A stretch of DNA of 57,241 nucleotides from positions 35,769 to 93,009 of the forward strand of contig NZ_KE387175.1 of the NCBI RefSeq assembly GCF_000430625.1, written 5' to 3'. The stretch is from Aneurinibacillus terranovensis DSM 18919 (GTDB lineage: Bacteria > Bacillota > Bacilli > Aneurinibacillales > Aneurinibacillaceae). This document shows positions 7,936 to 15,885 of the stretch, in pieces. The translations under genes and the position numbers were made by a program. The notes under the pieces were generated by a model that worked only from the letters and a program-made list of their open reading frames with translations, was not told the origin of the DNA and made no database searches. Numbering within the stretch: the first letter of the stretch is position 1; each line of letters begins with the position of its first letter.

Positions 7936-8891
7936 AGCATCCTTTCCTTTCTCCGCTCCGTGAAGTTCTCATCGTACACCGCCTGAATGCTGCCAATTGA
8001 CGGCCGGCGCCCCAGTATCAAATAGCGTTCAAACACCCCGGATTGCGCAATGCGGGATAATGTCGGGCGGCGCATAATATCTTTTAAATCTTTGCCATGG
8101 GCGGTAGTGATGACACTGATGCCTGCGTGAATCGCTTCTTCCAGTGCGTAGCCGTCTTCCGCTCGCCCAATTTCGTCTGTAATGAGCACATCCGGTGACA
8201 TCGAACGAATCATCATCATCATGCCTTCCGCTTTTGGACAGCCATCCAACACATCCGTCCGCGGGCCGACATTTTTTTGCGGGATTCCTCCAACACACCC
8301 GGCAATTTCCGAGCGTTCATCAACAATCGATACCTTCCTGCCGGGCAGGCGGCTGGTCCCCGTGCTCAGGAGGCGGGCCAAGTCCCGCAGCAACGTTGTT
8401 TTCCCGCACTGGGGGGGAGAAATAATCAGGGTACTGCGAATAACCTGTTCGTTAACGAGAAGCGGCAGAACGCGCTCCGCCACACCTGGCTGCTCTCGCG
8501 CAATACGAATATTAAAACTGGTGATATCCCGGATCAACTTTACGCTGCCGCCTTCTAAAACAACCTTTCCGGCGATACCGACCCGGTGACCCCCGGAAAT
8601 GGTAATATAGCCCCGCCTCATTTCTTCTTCCATTGTATAGAGGGAGTGCAGGCTTAAACGGTTCATTAATTGGACGGCCTCTTCCCTCGTGAAGGCTGCG
8701 GTCTGCTCATCCGATGGTACGAGACTTCCCTCCCCTGTTATAAAAAAAGAGCGCCCGCCAACAATACACTCCACCGGCCTGTTTATGCGCAATCGGATTT
8801 CTTCAACTTTGTTCTGTACATCGGACGGAAAATCTCCCACCCACCGGCGTATCCGGTCGGGAAGCACACGTGTTACGTCACCTATCACCAT
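7929..8891 (-). CDS. spoIIIAA: stage III sporulation protein AA, ATPase
   Basis: A 320-residue secretion-type ATPase. Seen: Walker A PPQCGKTTLLRD (about 158-169), Walker B DVLITDEIG and a following E-rich segment, similar to type II/IV secretion ATPases. SpoIIIAA is thought to energise the SpoIIIA channel. ATG at 8889-8891 follows AAAGGGGAG. First gene of the operon, preceded by a sigma-E-like promoter at 8921-8950. B. subtilis SpoIIIAA is 307 residues. Confidence 0.95.
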   Translation of the reverse strand: MVIGDVTRVLPDRIRRWVGDFPSDVQNKVEEIRLRINRPVECIVGGRSFFITGEGSLVPSDEQTAAFTREEAVQLMNRLSLHSLYTMEEEMRRGYITISGGHRVGIAGKVVLEGGSVKLIRDITSFNIRIAREQPGVAERVLPLLVNEQVIRSTLIISPPQCGKTTLLRDLARLLSTGTSRLPGRKVSIVDERSEIAGCVGGIPQKNVGPRTDVLDGCPKAEGMMMMIRSMSPDVLITDEIGRAEDGYALEEAIHAGISVITTAHGKDLKDIMRRPTLSRIAQSGVFERYLILGRRPSIGSIQAVYDENFTERRKERMLC

Positions 8892-8920
8892 TCTTTCTCC
8901 CCTTTAACTAGTCCTATCAC

Positions 8921-8950
8921 ATTCTTATGGGGTGCCTGGCCACTTTATGA
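8921..8950 (-). promoter_or_regulatory. sigma-E-like promoter of spoIIIA
   Basis: The minus strand carries TCATAAA (complement of 8944-8950), which fits the sigma-E -35 consensus, then 14 bases, then CATAAGAAT (complement of 8921-8929), close to the -10 consensus CATACAAT. spoIIIA is a known sigma-E operon in B. subtilis, and the site is 30 bases before the start codon. Confidence 0.7.
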
Positions 8951-8951
8951 C

Positions 8952-8980
8952 ACAAAAAAATGGGCCAGTCCATGGCCCAC
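8952..8980 (-). terminator. terminator just upstream of the spoIIIA promoter
   Basis: A 7-bp GC-rich stem (8961-8967 with 8973-8979) is followed on the minus strand by a T-run (complement of 8954-8960). It would end any minus transcript coming from 9000-9140, before the spoIIIA promoter. Confidence 0.75.
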
Positions 8981-8993
8981 CACTGTTACCGTA

Positions 8994-9086
8994 TTAATTT
9001 CTATTGCTCAGTATATAGATTTGCTCTACATCGTCCTCACAATCATTCATGTCGTCATCAGCCTCATCATATTCTTCCTCATCCAA
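8994..9086 (-). CDS. possible small acidic protein or C-terminal remnant
   Basis: The minus strand is open from about 9142 to a TAA at 8994-8996. From a TTG at 9084-9086 it would encode 30 residues extremely rich in Asp and Glu (segments DEEEYDEADDDMNDCEDD). No ATG start and no ribosome site fit. A terminator follows immediately, so a gene probably ends here. It resembles the acidic tail of small CD1247-type proteins of Bacillales, but most of such a gene would be missing. It may be a degenerate remnant. Confidence 0.3.
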   Translation of the reverse strand: MDEEEYDEADDDMNDCEDDVEQIYILSNRN

Positions 9087-9146
9087 ATCATCGTCAAAGA
9101 GGAATATTTCGACGTTTAATATGCTTGTTGAGGATTTTTTAGATTA

Positions 9147-9173
9147 ACATAGGTAGATGCCCCTGCATACGAT
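9147..9173 (+). promoter_or_regulatory. possible sporulation promoter of comA
   Basis: CATACGAT at 9166-9173 matches a sigma-E -10 box well. The best -35 candidate (9147-9153) is weak and spaced 12 bases, which is short. A sporulation promoter would suit a sulfolactate gene. The rest of 9174-9253 shows nothing else. Confidence 0.3.
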
Positions 9174-9270
9174 GTTTGTAAAGAAACCGGGCGACAGCCT
9201 TGTTGCTCTTAATGCGTACAGGAAAGACATCCTTTCCTAATACCTCAAGAAAGCGAGGGGGGAGACTTCT

Positions 9271-10107
9271 GTGAACATCCTGAACACACCGCTGTGGAAT
9301 TCACTGCTTCTTGATCCGTCACAGACAAGAGAGGCAAAACCAAGAAATACAGGGATGACGATGTTGATTGATAAAGGAATCGGGCCTCTGGTATTCGAGG
9401 AAATCCTTTCTTATGCTACTCCTTATATAGATTTCATCAAGCTGGGATTCGGCACAGCTGTTCTTTATCCGGTTGAAACGTTAAAACAAAAAATAGCGCT
9501 GGCCAAAGCAGCGGGAATTACGCTCTATCCAGGCGGTACTTTTTTTGAAATTGCCTATTTGAATGGCCTCTTCTCAGAATACCTGGTATCCCTTGAGGAA
9601 TTTGGTTTTAGCTGCCTTGAAATATCGGATGGCACGATTTCCCTTTCCGTCGGAGAACGTCGGCGGATAATCAAAGAATGCAGACAAAGAGGGTTTACCG
9701 TGCTTGCCGAATGCGGAAAGAAAGCAAGCGGGTCTCACCTAACGATCGATGAATTGGAGCGTACACTCTATTCGGATATCGATTGTGGAGCCTCCTATGT
9801 CATTGTAGAAGGCAGGGAATCAGGGGCCAATGTCGGAATTTACAACAGCGAGGGAGAGCCGGACTACGAATTTTTAACCGCAATCAGACGAATCATTGGA
9901 CCGGAAGTGAGAGACCGGTTGATCTGGGAAGCACCGCAAAAAAATCAGCAAATCGATTTTATTCACTTTTTCGGACGAAACGTTAACCTGGGAAATATTC
10001 AAACGGATGATATATACCCGCTTGAATGCTTACGGAGAGGGCTTCGCTCTGATACGCTTCTGATGCCGTCCGGCAATTCTACGTCTAAATCAGCACTCTC
10101 ATCGTAG
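9271..10107 (+). CDS. comA: phosphosulfolactate synthase
   Basis: A 278-residue TIM-barrel protein of the ComA/YitD family. It adds sulfite to phosphoenolpyruvate to make (2R)-phospho-3-sulfolactate. Family segments seen: LDPSQTREAKPRNTGMTMLIDKG near the N-terminus, KLGFGTAVLYP, LYPGGTFFE, EISDGTI and VIVEGRESGANVGIY. Bacillus spores accumulate 3-sulfolactate, so a spore role is likely; methanogens use the enzyme for coenzyme M. GTG at 9271 follows GAGGGGGGAG. It is the only plus-strand gene between two minus-strand blocks, and no comB or comC homologue lies beside it. Confidence 0.9.
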   Translation: MNILNTPLWNSLLLDPSQTREAKPRNTGMTMLIDKGIGPLVFEEILSYATPYIDFIKLGFGTAVLYPVETLKQKIALAKAAGITLYPGGTFFEIAYLNGLFSEYLVSLEEFGFSCLEISDGTISLSVGERRRIIKECRQRGFTVLAECGKKASGSHLTIDELERTLYSDIDCGASYVIVEGRESGANVGIYNSEGEPDYEFLTAIRRIIGPEVRDRLIWEAPQKNQQIDFIHFFGRNVNLGNIQTDDIYPLECLRRGLRSDTLLMPSGNSTSKSALSS

Positions 10108-10122
10108 CTGCCACCATACACA

Positions 10123-10156
10123 CGATAACCCCCCACAGCCGTGGGGGGTTATTATC
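10123..10156. terminator. bidirectional terminator between comA and efp
   Basis: A 12-bp stem with six G-C pairs (10125-10136 with 10141-10152) and a four-base loop separates the convergent comA and efp genes. T-rich bases follow only weakly on either side. Confidence 0.8.
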
Positions 10157-10168
10157 CATCGTTTTATA

Positions 10169-10726
10169 TTATGCACGGGAAACGTACGCTTCGTTGCGCG
10201 TATCAATGATAAGTTTATCTCCAACGTTAATAAAGAACGGCACTTGGACAACAAGGCCGGTCTGCAGTGTAGCCGGTTTCGTACCGCCGGAAGCAGTATC
10301 CCCTTTAATGCCTGGCTCTGTTTCCACGACTTCAAGCGTTACGTTATTCGGAACCTGCACCCCAAGAATTTCCCCTTCAAATGTGACAATGCTTACATTC
10401 ATATTCTCAAGAAGAAATTTTAATTCGTGCTCAATCCGGCTCGTTGGCAGTGTAATCTGGTCATATGTAGACGTATCCATAAATACATGCTCATCGCCTG
10501 AAGCGTATAAATATTGCATTTCCTTTGTCTCAATAAGGGCCTTGGAAACTTTTTCACCCGCGCGGAATGTCGTCTCTTTAATGGCACCGCTCCGTAAGTT
10601 ACGAAGCTTTGTCCGTACAAACGCTGCGCCTTTACCCGGCTTAACGTGTTGGAATTCGATAACGGAATAAATATCCCCGTCCGTTTCAATCGTAACACCC
10701 GGACGTAAATCGTTAACTGAAATCAT
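10169..10726 (-). CDS. efp: elongation factor P
   Basis: A 185-residue EF-P, full length with three beta-barrel domains. The tip loop [10 protein letters not shown] places the modifiable lysine at Lys32, the residue that carries 5-aminopentanol in B. subtilis. EF-P rescues ribosomes stalled at polyproline. ATG at 10724-10726 follows a CAGGAGG site. It lies downstream of pepQ, as in other Bacillales. Confidence 0.98.
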   Translation of the reverse strand: MISVNDLRPGVTIETDGDIYSVIEFQHVKPGKGAAFVRTKLRNLRSGAIKETTFRAGEKVSKALIETKEMQYLYASGDEHVFMDTSTYDQITLPTSRIEHELKFLLENMNVSIVTFEGEILGVQVPNNVTLEVVETEPGIKGDTASGGTKPATLQTGLVVQVPFFINVGDKLIIDTRNEAYVSRA

Positions 10727-10791
10727 GAATAAACCTCCTGCGATAATAGGACTAATAACCTTAACTATCAGATTATATCATAAAAAGGGGG

Positions 10792-11868
10792 TTAGAGAAC
10801 AATAAGTTCCTTCGGTGATTTGGTGATGATTTCACAGCCGGTTTCCGTAATAACGATATCATCCTCAATACGTACCCCACCCACGCCTGGAAGATAAATG
10901 CCGGGCTCACATGTGACAACCATGCCCGGGTGGAGAATATTTTCGCCCTTTACGGAAAGCGCAGGGCCTTCATGAATTTCCAGGCCTATTCCATGTCCTG
11001 TACTGTGGCCAAAGTATTCACCATACCCGGCCTCTTTAATCATGTCACGCGTCAGCGCATCGGCCTCAATGCCGCTCATGCCGGGTTTTATATGATTCAC
11101 TCCATGAAGCTGTGCTTTCAGCACAATGCTGTAAATTTCCTTAAGCTTTTCATCAGGTTCGCCTACCGCGATTGTTCGGGTAATGTCCGAACAGTATCCT
11201 TTATAGTATGCGCCAAAATCGAGTGTAATCATGTCTCCCTTCCCGATCACTTTATCGGACGCAACACCGTGCGGCAGGGCGGAACGCGGACCGGATGCAA
11301 CGATCGTGTCAAAGGAGGAGGACACCGCACCGTGCGAGCGCATATAAAACTCCATCTCATTTGCTACCTGCAGTTCCGTCATACCTGGCTGAATGAATGT
11401 GAGAATGTGCATAAATGTTTGGTCGGCAATCAAGGCCGCCTCTTTAATAATCGCAATTTCTTCCGGCGTTTTAATTAGCCGAAGCTTTTCGACGATTCCG
11501 GATGTTGGCACGAGTTTAACACCCTGGGCGAGTTTTTCCAGCCCTTCAAAAAGGGTATACGTTAAATCATTTTTTTCAAACCCGAGTTTTTTCACCCCGT
11601 GGTGCCGGACTCTTTCAACAACGGTGGCCATAATGTCGGCCGGATGGCGGATGATCTCAAACTCGGCTGCCTGTTTGCTTGCCTGCTCAACATACCGGAA
11701 ATCGGTTATAAGTTCCGCACCGTTTACCGTGACAAGGCAATAGCCGGATGAGCCTGTAAACCCTGAAATGTAACGGCGGTTGAAAGGGTCTGTAATCAGC
11801 AGCCCATCAAGCTCACGTTCCGCCAGTTGTTGACGAATTCTATCAATCCTAGTCCTCAATTGAATCAT
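10792..11868 (-). CDS. pepQ: Xaa-Pro peptidase, M24 family (YqhT type)
   Basis: A 358-residue creatinase-fold peptidase with an N-terminal domain (1-125) and a catalytic pita-bread domain. The metal ligands are visible in order: LDFGAYYKGYCSD (two Asp), HSTGHGIGLEIHE (His), CEPGIY (Glu) and RIEDD (Glu). It cleaves bonds next to proline in peptides. It begins eight bases after the aroQ stop and is followed by efp, an order shared with the Bacillus yqhS-yqhT-efp cluster. It may be an aminopeptidase P or a prolidase; the sequence does not decide. Confidence 0.9.
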   Translation of the reverse strand: MIQLRTRIDRIRQQLAERELDGLLITDPFNRRYISGFTGSSGYCLVTVNGAELITDFRYVEQASKQAAEFEIIRHPADIMATVVERVRHHGVKKLGFEKNDLTYTLFEGLEKLAQGVKLVPTSGIVEKLRLIKTPEEIAIIKEAALIADQTFMHILTFIQPGMTELQVANEMEFYMRSHGAVSSSFDTIVASGPRSALPHGVASDKVIGKGDMITLDFGAYYKGYCSDITRTIAVGEPDEKLKEIYSIVLKAQLHGVNHIKPGMSGIEADALTRDMIKEAGYGEYFGHSTGHGIGLEIHEGPALSVKGENILHPGMVVTCEPGIYLPGVGGVRIEDDIVITETGCEIITKSPKELIVL

Positions 11869-11875
11869 CCTTTAC

Positions 11876-12313
11876 TCATTTTTTGGCTGTCTTTACTATA
11901 GCCCGGAGTGCAAGTTCATATCCATATGTACCGAGGCCTGTTATTTGCCCGACAGCGATAGGCGCCAGGACAGACAGATGGCGAAAAGCTTCTCTCGCAT
12001 GAATATTTGAAATATGAACTTCAATAAAGGGTACACTGATAGTGGCCAGCGCATCCCGCAGCGCATAACTGTAATGGGTGAAAGCACCGGGGTTTATCAC
12101 AATTCCGTCACATACACCAAACGCGTCGTGCAACCGATTAATAATCTCTCCTTCTACATTCGATTGAAAAAAATCAATCCGAACGTCTAACTCATCGGCT
12201 GCAATACGCAGCTGCCGTTCAATATCAGCAAGCGTTTCCGTTCCATACACGCTTGGCTCTCTTTTACCAAGCATATTTAAATTCGGTCCGTTTACAACAA
12301 GAATATTTGTCAT
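11876..12313 (-). CDS. aroQ: type II 3-dehydroquinate dehydratase
   Basis: A protein of about 145 residues catalysing the third step of the shikimate pathway. Motifs: [17 protein letters not shown] with the catalytic Arg and Tyr, [28 protein letters not shown], and [15 protein letters not shown] with the catalytic His. Three ATGs stand in a row (12311-12319); the last fits best, seven bases after GAGGAG. It is co-transcribed with pepQ. Confidence 0.94.
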   Translation of the reverse strand: MTNILVVNGPNLNMLGKREPSVYGTETLADIERQLRIAADELDVRIDFFQSNVEGEIINRLHDAFGVCDGIVINPGAFTHYSYALRDALATISVPFIEVHISNIHAREAFRHLSVLAPIAVGQITGLGTYGYELALRAIVKTAKK

Positions 12314-12402
12314 CATCATTCTCCTCTTCATCAGCTTTCCATCATTTTTATTGGCTCACCATTTTATATGAAATATTTTACCATAGGAAACCCTTTTGAA
12401 AA

Positions 12403-12442
12403 GGAAAAGCATCTTTTACCCCTTGTTCGGATAAAAGATGCC
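12403..12442 (-). terminator. terminator of the cytochrome c gene
   Basis: A 10-bp stem (12409-12418 with 12432-12441) with a 13-base loop is followed on the minus strand by TTTTCC. It lies 40 bases after the cytochrome stop codon. Confidence 0.7.
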
Positions 12443-12481
12443 CAGCACCACTGTGTAGTGTTATGTATAAATCTTCTCTAT

Positions 12482-12862
12482 TTATTTTTGTTGTGATAAA
12501 TATTTTGCTACCGTTTGAATATCTTTATCATCTTTAATCAGGCCGCCAGGCATGCTGCCGCTGCCATTTTTGATTTGTTTGACGATTTGTTCTTCGGACA
12601 GCTTGCTGCCAACCTTTTGCAGGTTAGGACCTGCCCCGCCTTGAAGATTTTGGCCATGGCAGCTTTCGCATGAACTTTTGGCCATGATGGCTTTTGCATC
12701 GCCACCGCCGGTAGTCGTTGTGCTGCTGCTTAATGAACTGCTTCCAGCGCTCGTACTTTGCGCCTGGTCCGCCGGTTTGCTCGAAGCAGTGTCAGAACTG
12801 CTGCCGCACGCGGTTAATCCAAATACTAATGTTATCATCATACCTGCTGCTAATTTTTTCAT
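12482..12862 (-). CDS. cccB: membrane-bound cytochrome c551 lipoprotein
   Basis: A 126-residue protein. A lipoprotein signal peptide ends in LTAC (Cys19), then a Ser/Thr-rich linker (20-52) leads to a small class I cytochrome c domain. The heme site CESCHG lies near residue 63, with a distal Met in GSMPGG. It carries electrons on the outer face of the membrane, like B. subtilis CccB. It is monocistronic, with its own terminator. Assignment to CccB rather than another small lipocytochrome rests on length and lipobox. Confidence 0.85.
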   Translation of the reverse strand: MKKLAAGMMITLVFGLTACGSSSDTASSKPADQAQSTSAGSSSLSSSTTTTGGGDAKAIMAKSSCESCHGQNLQGGAGPNLQKVGSKLSEEQIVKQIKNGSGSMPGGLIKDDKDIQTVAKYLSQQK

Positions 12863-13004
12863 ATCTTTTACCCCCCTCTCTCCATATTACTCATGCTCTA
12901 CGCCAAATAGCAATACCTAACACATAATCGCCTTCATATTTGCTCTTTTTTGCTAGAAACAGCCTTCGAAATACGGTAAAATACTTGTAAGGAAGGTGTT
13001 AACA

Positions 13005-13946
13005 TTGCCAAAACAAATCCCGCTTGCATATGGCGGTCAGGCTGTTATTGAGGGCGTGATGTTTGGCGGCCGGAAATACAGTGTTACTGCTGTCAGGCGT
13101 AAAGACAATTCTATTGAGTATTATCATGAAGAAAAAACGGAAAGTCCATGGGTAAAAACCCTCAAACGCATTCCTTTTATCCGCGGGATTGTAGGGCTTA
13201 TCTTCGCCAGTGCCAATGGAGCAAAACACTTGAACTTTTCAACCGAGAAGTATGAGGTCGAATCAGGTGAACAGGAATCCGATCCAACACAAAAACCATC
13301 TAAGCTTACTATGATTTTGGGCGTCGCAGCCGTTGGAGTCTTGTCTTTTCTTTTCGGTAAGCTTATGTTTACCGTAGTACCTGCCATCCTCGCAAGCGTG
13401 CTGTTCCAACATCTTGTATCCAATAACATCCTTCAAAATCTGATTGAAGGAGCCATTAAAATCGTATTTCTTTTCGGATACATTTACGCTATCGCCAAAA
13501 CACCGATGATTAAGCGCCTTTTTCAATATCACGGTGCCGAACATAAAGTGATTAACGCGTATGAAGCCGGGGTAGAATTAACTGTACAGAATGTACAGCG
13601 TTTTTCTACTCTGCATTACCGCTGTGGAAGCAGCTTTCTTGTTTTCTCCGTGCTTGTAGGTGTCATTGTTTATTCCTTTTTCCATTACGATACGTTATGG
13701 CAAAGGATTTATCAGCGTATCTTTCTGCTGCCTGTTGTCATTGGCGTTTCCTATGAAACGCTCCAGGCCACCAATAAACTAAGGAACATTCCAGTTTTGC
13801 GCATTCTCGGCTATCCGGGTCTTTGGCTGCAGAAGCTCACGACCCGTGAGCCGGATGATATGCAAGTTGAAGTAGCGATTGCCTCTTTTATGCGCATGCG
13901 CCAGCTTGATGAAGGAAACACTGATTGTATGGTGTCGATTGGCTGA
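13005..13946 (+). CDS. yqhQ: DUF1385 membrane protein YqhQ
   Basis: A 313-residue DUF1385 protein. Seen: N-terminal YGGQAVIEGVMF, four or so membrane helices between about 100 and 165 and again near 220-260, and HGAEHKVINAYEAG followed by HYRCGSSFLVF, both strongly conserved in the family. Molecular function is unknown. TTG at 13005 is taken as start, eight bases after AAGGAAGG; the upstream GTG at 12996 overlaps that site. yqhP follows, as in B. subtilis. Confidence 0.9.
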   Translation: MPKQIPLAYGGQAVIEGVMFGGRKYSVTAVRRKDNSIEYYHEEKTESPWVKTLKRIPFIRGIVGLIFASANGAKHLNFSTEKYEVESGEQESDPTQKPSKLTMILGVAAVGVLSFLFGKLMFTVVPAILASVLFQHLVSNNILQNLIEGAIKIVFLFGYIYAIAKTPMIKRLFQYHGAEHKVINAYEAGVELTVQNVQRFSTLHYRCGSSFLVFSVLVGVIVYSFFHYDTLWQRIYQRIFLLPVVIGVSYETLQATNKLRNIPVLRILGYPGLWLQKLTTREPDDMQVEVAIASFMRMRQLDEGNTDCMVSIG

Positions 13947-13979
13947 AGACAATGATTAACTTAGAAATGGGGTGTTAGG

Positions 13980-14363
13980 GTGTCGTGGAAATCTAAAATC
14001 ACTGCGGCTGTACTGTTCATTCTTGTTGGAATTGGCCTTCTGTCGCAGTTGGCTCACGATCCATGGAGCCTTGTAAAAACCATTGCCGCTGCCGTTATTT
14101 TTGCAGGAGTCTTCTATTTTGTGTTTACACGTTTGTCTCCATCCCGCACACAGGGAACCACCGATTCCGGTTACCAAAAGGCGCTGAGACAGCAAAAAAA
14201 CCGAATCAAAAAACAAGGTACAGAGCAGCCTGCACCCCATGTATCTGCTGCAAAATTTAAAAAGATGAACCGGTTAAAGGCATCGGCCCGGCGCGACCAT
14301 CCTTTCCGGGTCATAGAAGGTAAAAAGAATAAACCGAAAACGAATGAAACAAAAACCTCTTGA
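13980..14363 (+). CDS. yqhP: SA1362/YqhP family membrane protein
   Basis: A 127-residue protein with two N-terminal transmembrane helices (about 6-23 and 34-51), then a strongly basic tail with many Lys and Arg. Size, topology and position after yqhQ match YqhP. Function is unknown. GTG at 13980 follows a GGGGTGTTAGG site. The TGA stop lies inside a terminator stem shared with the convergent patatin gene. Confidence 0.78.
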   Translation: MSWKSKITAAVLFILVGIGLLSQLAHDPWSLVKTIAAAVIFAGVFYFVFTRLSPSRTQGTTDSGYQKALRQQKNRIKKQGTEQPAPHVSAAKFKKMNRLKASARRDHPFRVIEGKKNKPKTNETKTS

Positions 14364-14385
14364 TCGATAACGTCAAGAGGTTTTT
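14351..14385. terminator. bidirectional terminator containing both stop codons
   Basis: A 13-bp perfect stem (14351-14363 with 14373-14385) with a nine-base loop. The flanking A and T runs make it work in both directions. The yqhP stop and the patatin stop lie in opposite arms. Confidence 0.87.
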
Positions 14386-15278
14386 GGTTTACGCAGTGTA
14401 TGAATGCGGGTGAGGAAATGTTTGGCTGCCTGCTCTCCCGATGTATATAATCTTCCGCGGTCGGTTAACGAGAGGTCGAATTTGGAAGACGTAATGCCGT
14501 CCGTCGGAATAAATACGGTACGCGCCGCATTTTGCTTTTCTACATAGCGCTGGTCGTGCGCCATAAGCATCGTTTTAAGCATGGCATGAACATAAGCAGG
14601 AAAATTATGAATGTAATTAACAGATTCCATCTGATAGCCGGCGGATAGCCGGAATCCAATGGTCGGATAAGATGACACATGATTTTCCCCAAAAATCCAG
14701 AGGGGAAAGTTACTAAGAATGCCACCGTCAACAATATAAATTAACTTGCGGTTTTGCTTTAAAATCACCGGCTGCAGATAAAAAGGAAGGCTTGCGCTCA
14801 TCCGCACCGCCAGGGCTATCGAAAGACATCGGGGCGTATAGCCGATTTTCTCTGCGTCGTCAGGCAGTACGAGAAGCCGTCCATTTGTAATATCCGAAGC
14901 GGTTATTTTTAGTTTTCCTTCCCGCATGTCCGCAAACGTCTCAATCCCCTTTTGCCTCAACTGTTTTTTCATCCAGTGAAAAAGATAATCACCGTTATTC
15001 AACCCTTTATGCATCCAGAGGTACAGCCACGGGCCAAGAAGCGGCACATGCGCCACCCCCAACTTTTTTTTCAGGGCTACATAGTGAAAGTCTTTCATTA
15101 ATACAGCAAGCTCTTCCGCAGTATAGCCCGCCGCCAGCAAGCTTGCAATAATCGCCCCCGCAGATGTACCCGCAACGCGATTCCACGAAAAACCCTGTTT
15201 CTCAAACTCACTGATAGCGCCAACGAAAGCAATTCCTTTCACCCCGCCTCCTTCGAATACGGCATCAAGCTGCTTCAC
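14373..15278 (-). CDS. patatin-like phospholipase (YqhO type)
   Basis: A 301-residue patatin-fold hydrolase. The oxyanion glycines GGGVKG lie at 10-15, the nucleophile Ser39 in GTSAG, and the dyad Asp in VDGGILSNFP. These are all catalytic elements of a Ser-Asp lipase acting on phospholipids or related esters. No signal peptide is seen, so it is probably cytoplasmic. The position near mntR matches B. subtilis yqhO. The physiological substrate is unknown. Confidence 0.9.
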   Translation of the reverse strand: MKQLDAVFEGGGVKGIAFVGAISEFEKQGFSWNRVAGTSAGAIIASLLAAGYTAEELAVLMKDFHYVALKKKLGVAHVPLLGPWLYLWMHKGLNNGDYLFHWMKKQLRQKGIETFADMREGKLKITASDITNGRLLVLPDDAEKIGYTPRCLSIALAVRMSASLPFYLQPVILKQNRKLIYIVDGGILSNFPLWIFGENHVSSYPTIGFRLSAGYQMESVNYIHNFPAYVHAMLKTMLMAHDQRYVEKQNAARTVFIPTDGITSSKFDLSLTDRGRLYTSGEQAAKHFLTRIHTLRKPKTS

Positions 15279-15340
15279 TATTCACACCTCCTTTGCTACC
15301 AATGTACTCCCGAATGTATACATTAAGAAGTGTGAATGTA

Positions 15341-15366
15341 AAAAAACTGCCGGATGGCAGTTTTTA
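15341..15366 (-). terminator. terminator of mntR
   Basis: A 10-bp stem (15342-15351 with 15356-15365), GGAT loop, with a T-rich 3' side on the minus strand, directly at the mntR stop. Confidence 0.85.
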
Positions 15367-15795
15367 TTAGACTTCCGTATTATTTTCAAGTTCAAGAATC
15401 CGACGCAAATTTTCTATGCGGCTGCTGTCTTCCTGAAAATACTGGACCACGCAGCTGATACAGGTCAGGGAATCCCAGCTTAAATGATGTTCAATGCCTT
15501 CCACATCATCATAAATAACTTCCTCGGACACCCCGATGATGCGCAAGAAGTCCTCAAGCAGCGCATGCCTATCGACAAGCCGCTTTCCCATCTTTTTCCC
15601 CTTTGTTGTGAGAACAAGACCCCTATATTTTTCATATACAAGATAGTTATTCCGGTCAAGTTTTTGAACCATTTTCGTTACGGAAGATGGATGGACATTT
15701 AGTGCTTCTGCAATATCTGAAACACGGGCATATCCTTTTTCTTGTATTAATGTGTAGATTCTCTCCAAATAATCTTCCATGCTTGGCGTTGCCAC
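15367..15795 (-). CDS. mntR: manganese-responsive transcriptional regulator MntR
   Basis: A 142-residue DtxR-family repressor with an N-terminal winged helix-turn-helix and a dimerisation/metal domain; no C-terminal SH3 domain, as in MntR. All ligands known from B. subtilis MntR are at the same numbers: Asp8, Glu11, His77, Glu99, Glu102 and His103. Asp8 points to Mn(II) rather than Fe(II). It represses manganese uptake genes when Mn is sufficient. No transporter gene is adjacent. Confidence 0.96.
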   Translation of the reverse strand: MATPSMEDYLERIYTLIQEKGYARVSDIAEALNVHPSSVTKMVQKLDRNNYLVYEKYRGLVLTTKGKKMGKRLVDRHALLEDFLRIIGVSEEVIYDDVEGIEHHLSWDSLTCISCVVQYFQEDSSRIENLRRILELENNTEV

Positions 15796-15885
15796 AGCCG
15801 TTCCCCCATCCTAACGAACCTTTTGCACACTTCTTGTTCGCCGTCCCTTAATCATACCGTACTTTCAAAAAGACATGCAAGGCTA

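Noticed and set aside
8670-9119. Plus-strand frame of 149 codons running from spoIIIAA into the gap
   Set aside because: It is antisense to spoIIIAA and its terminator/promoter, has no ribosome site and no recognisable domain.
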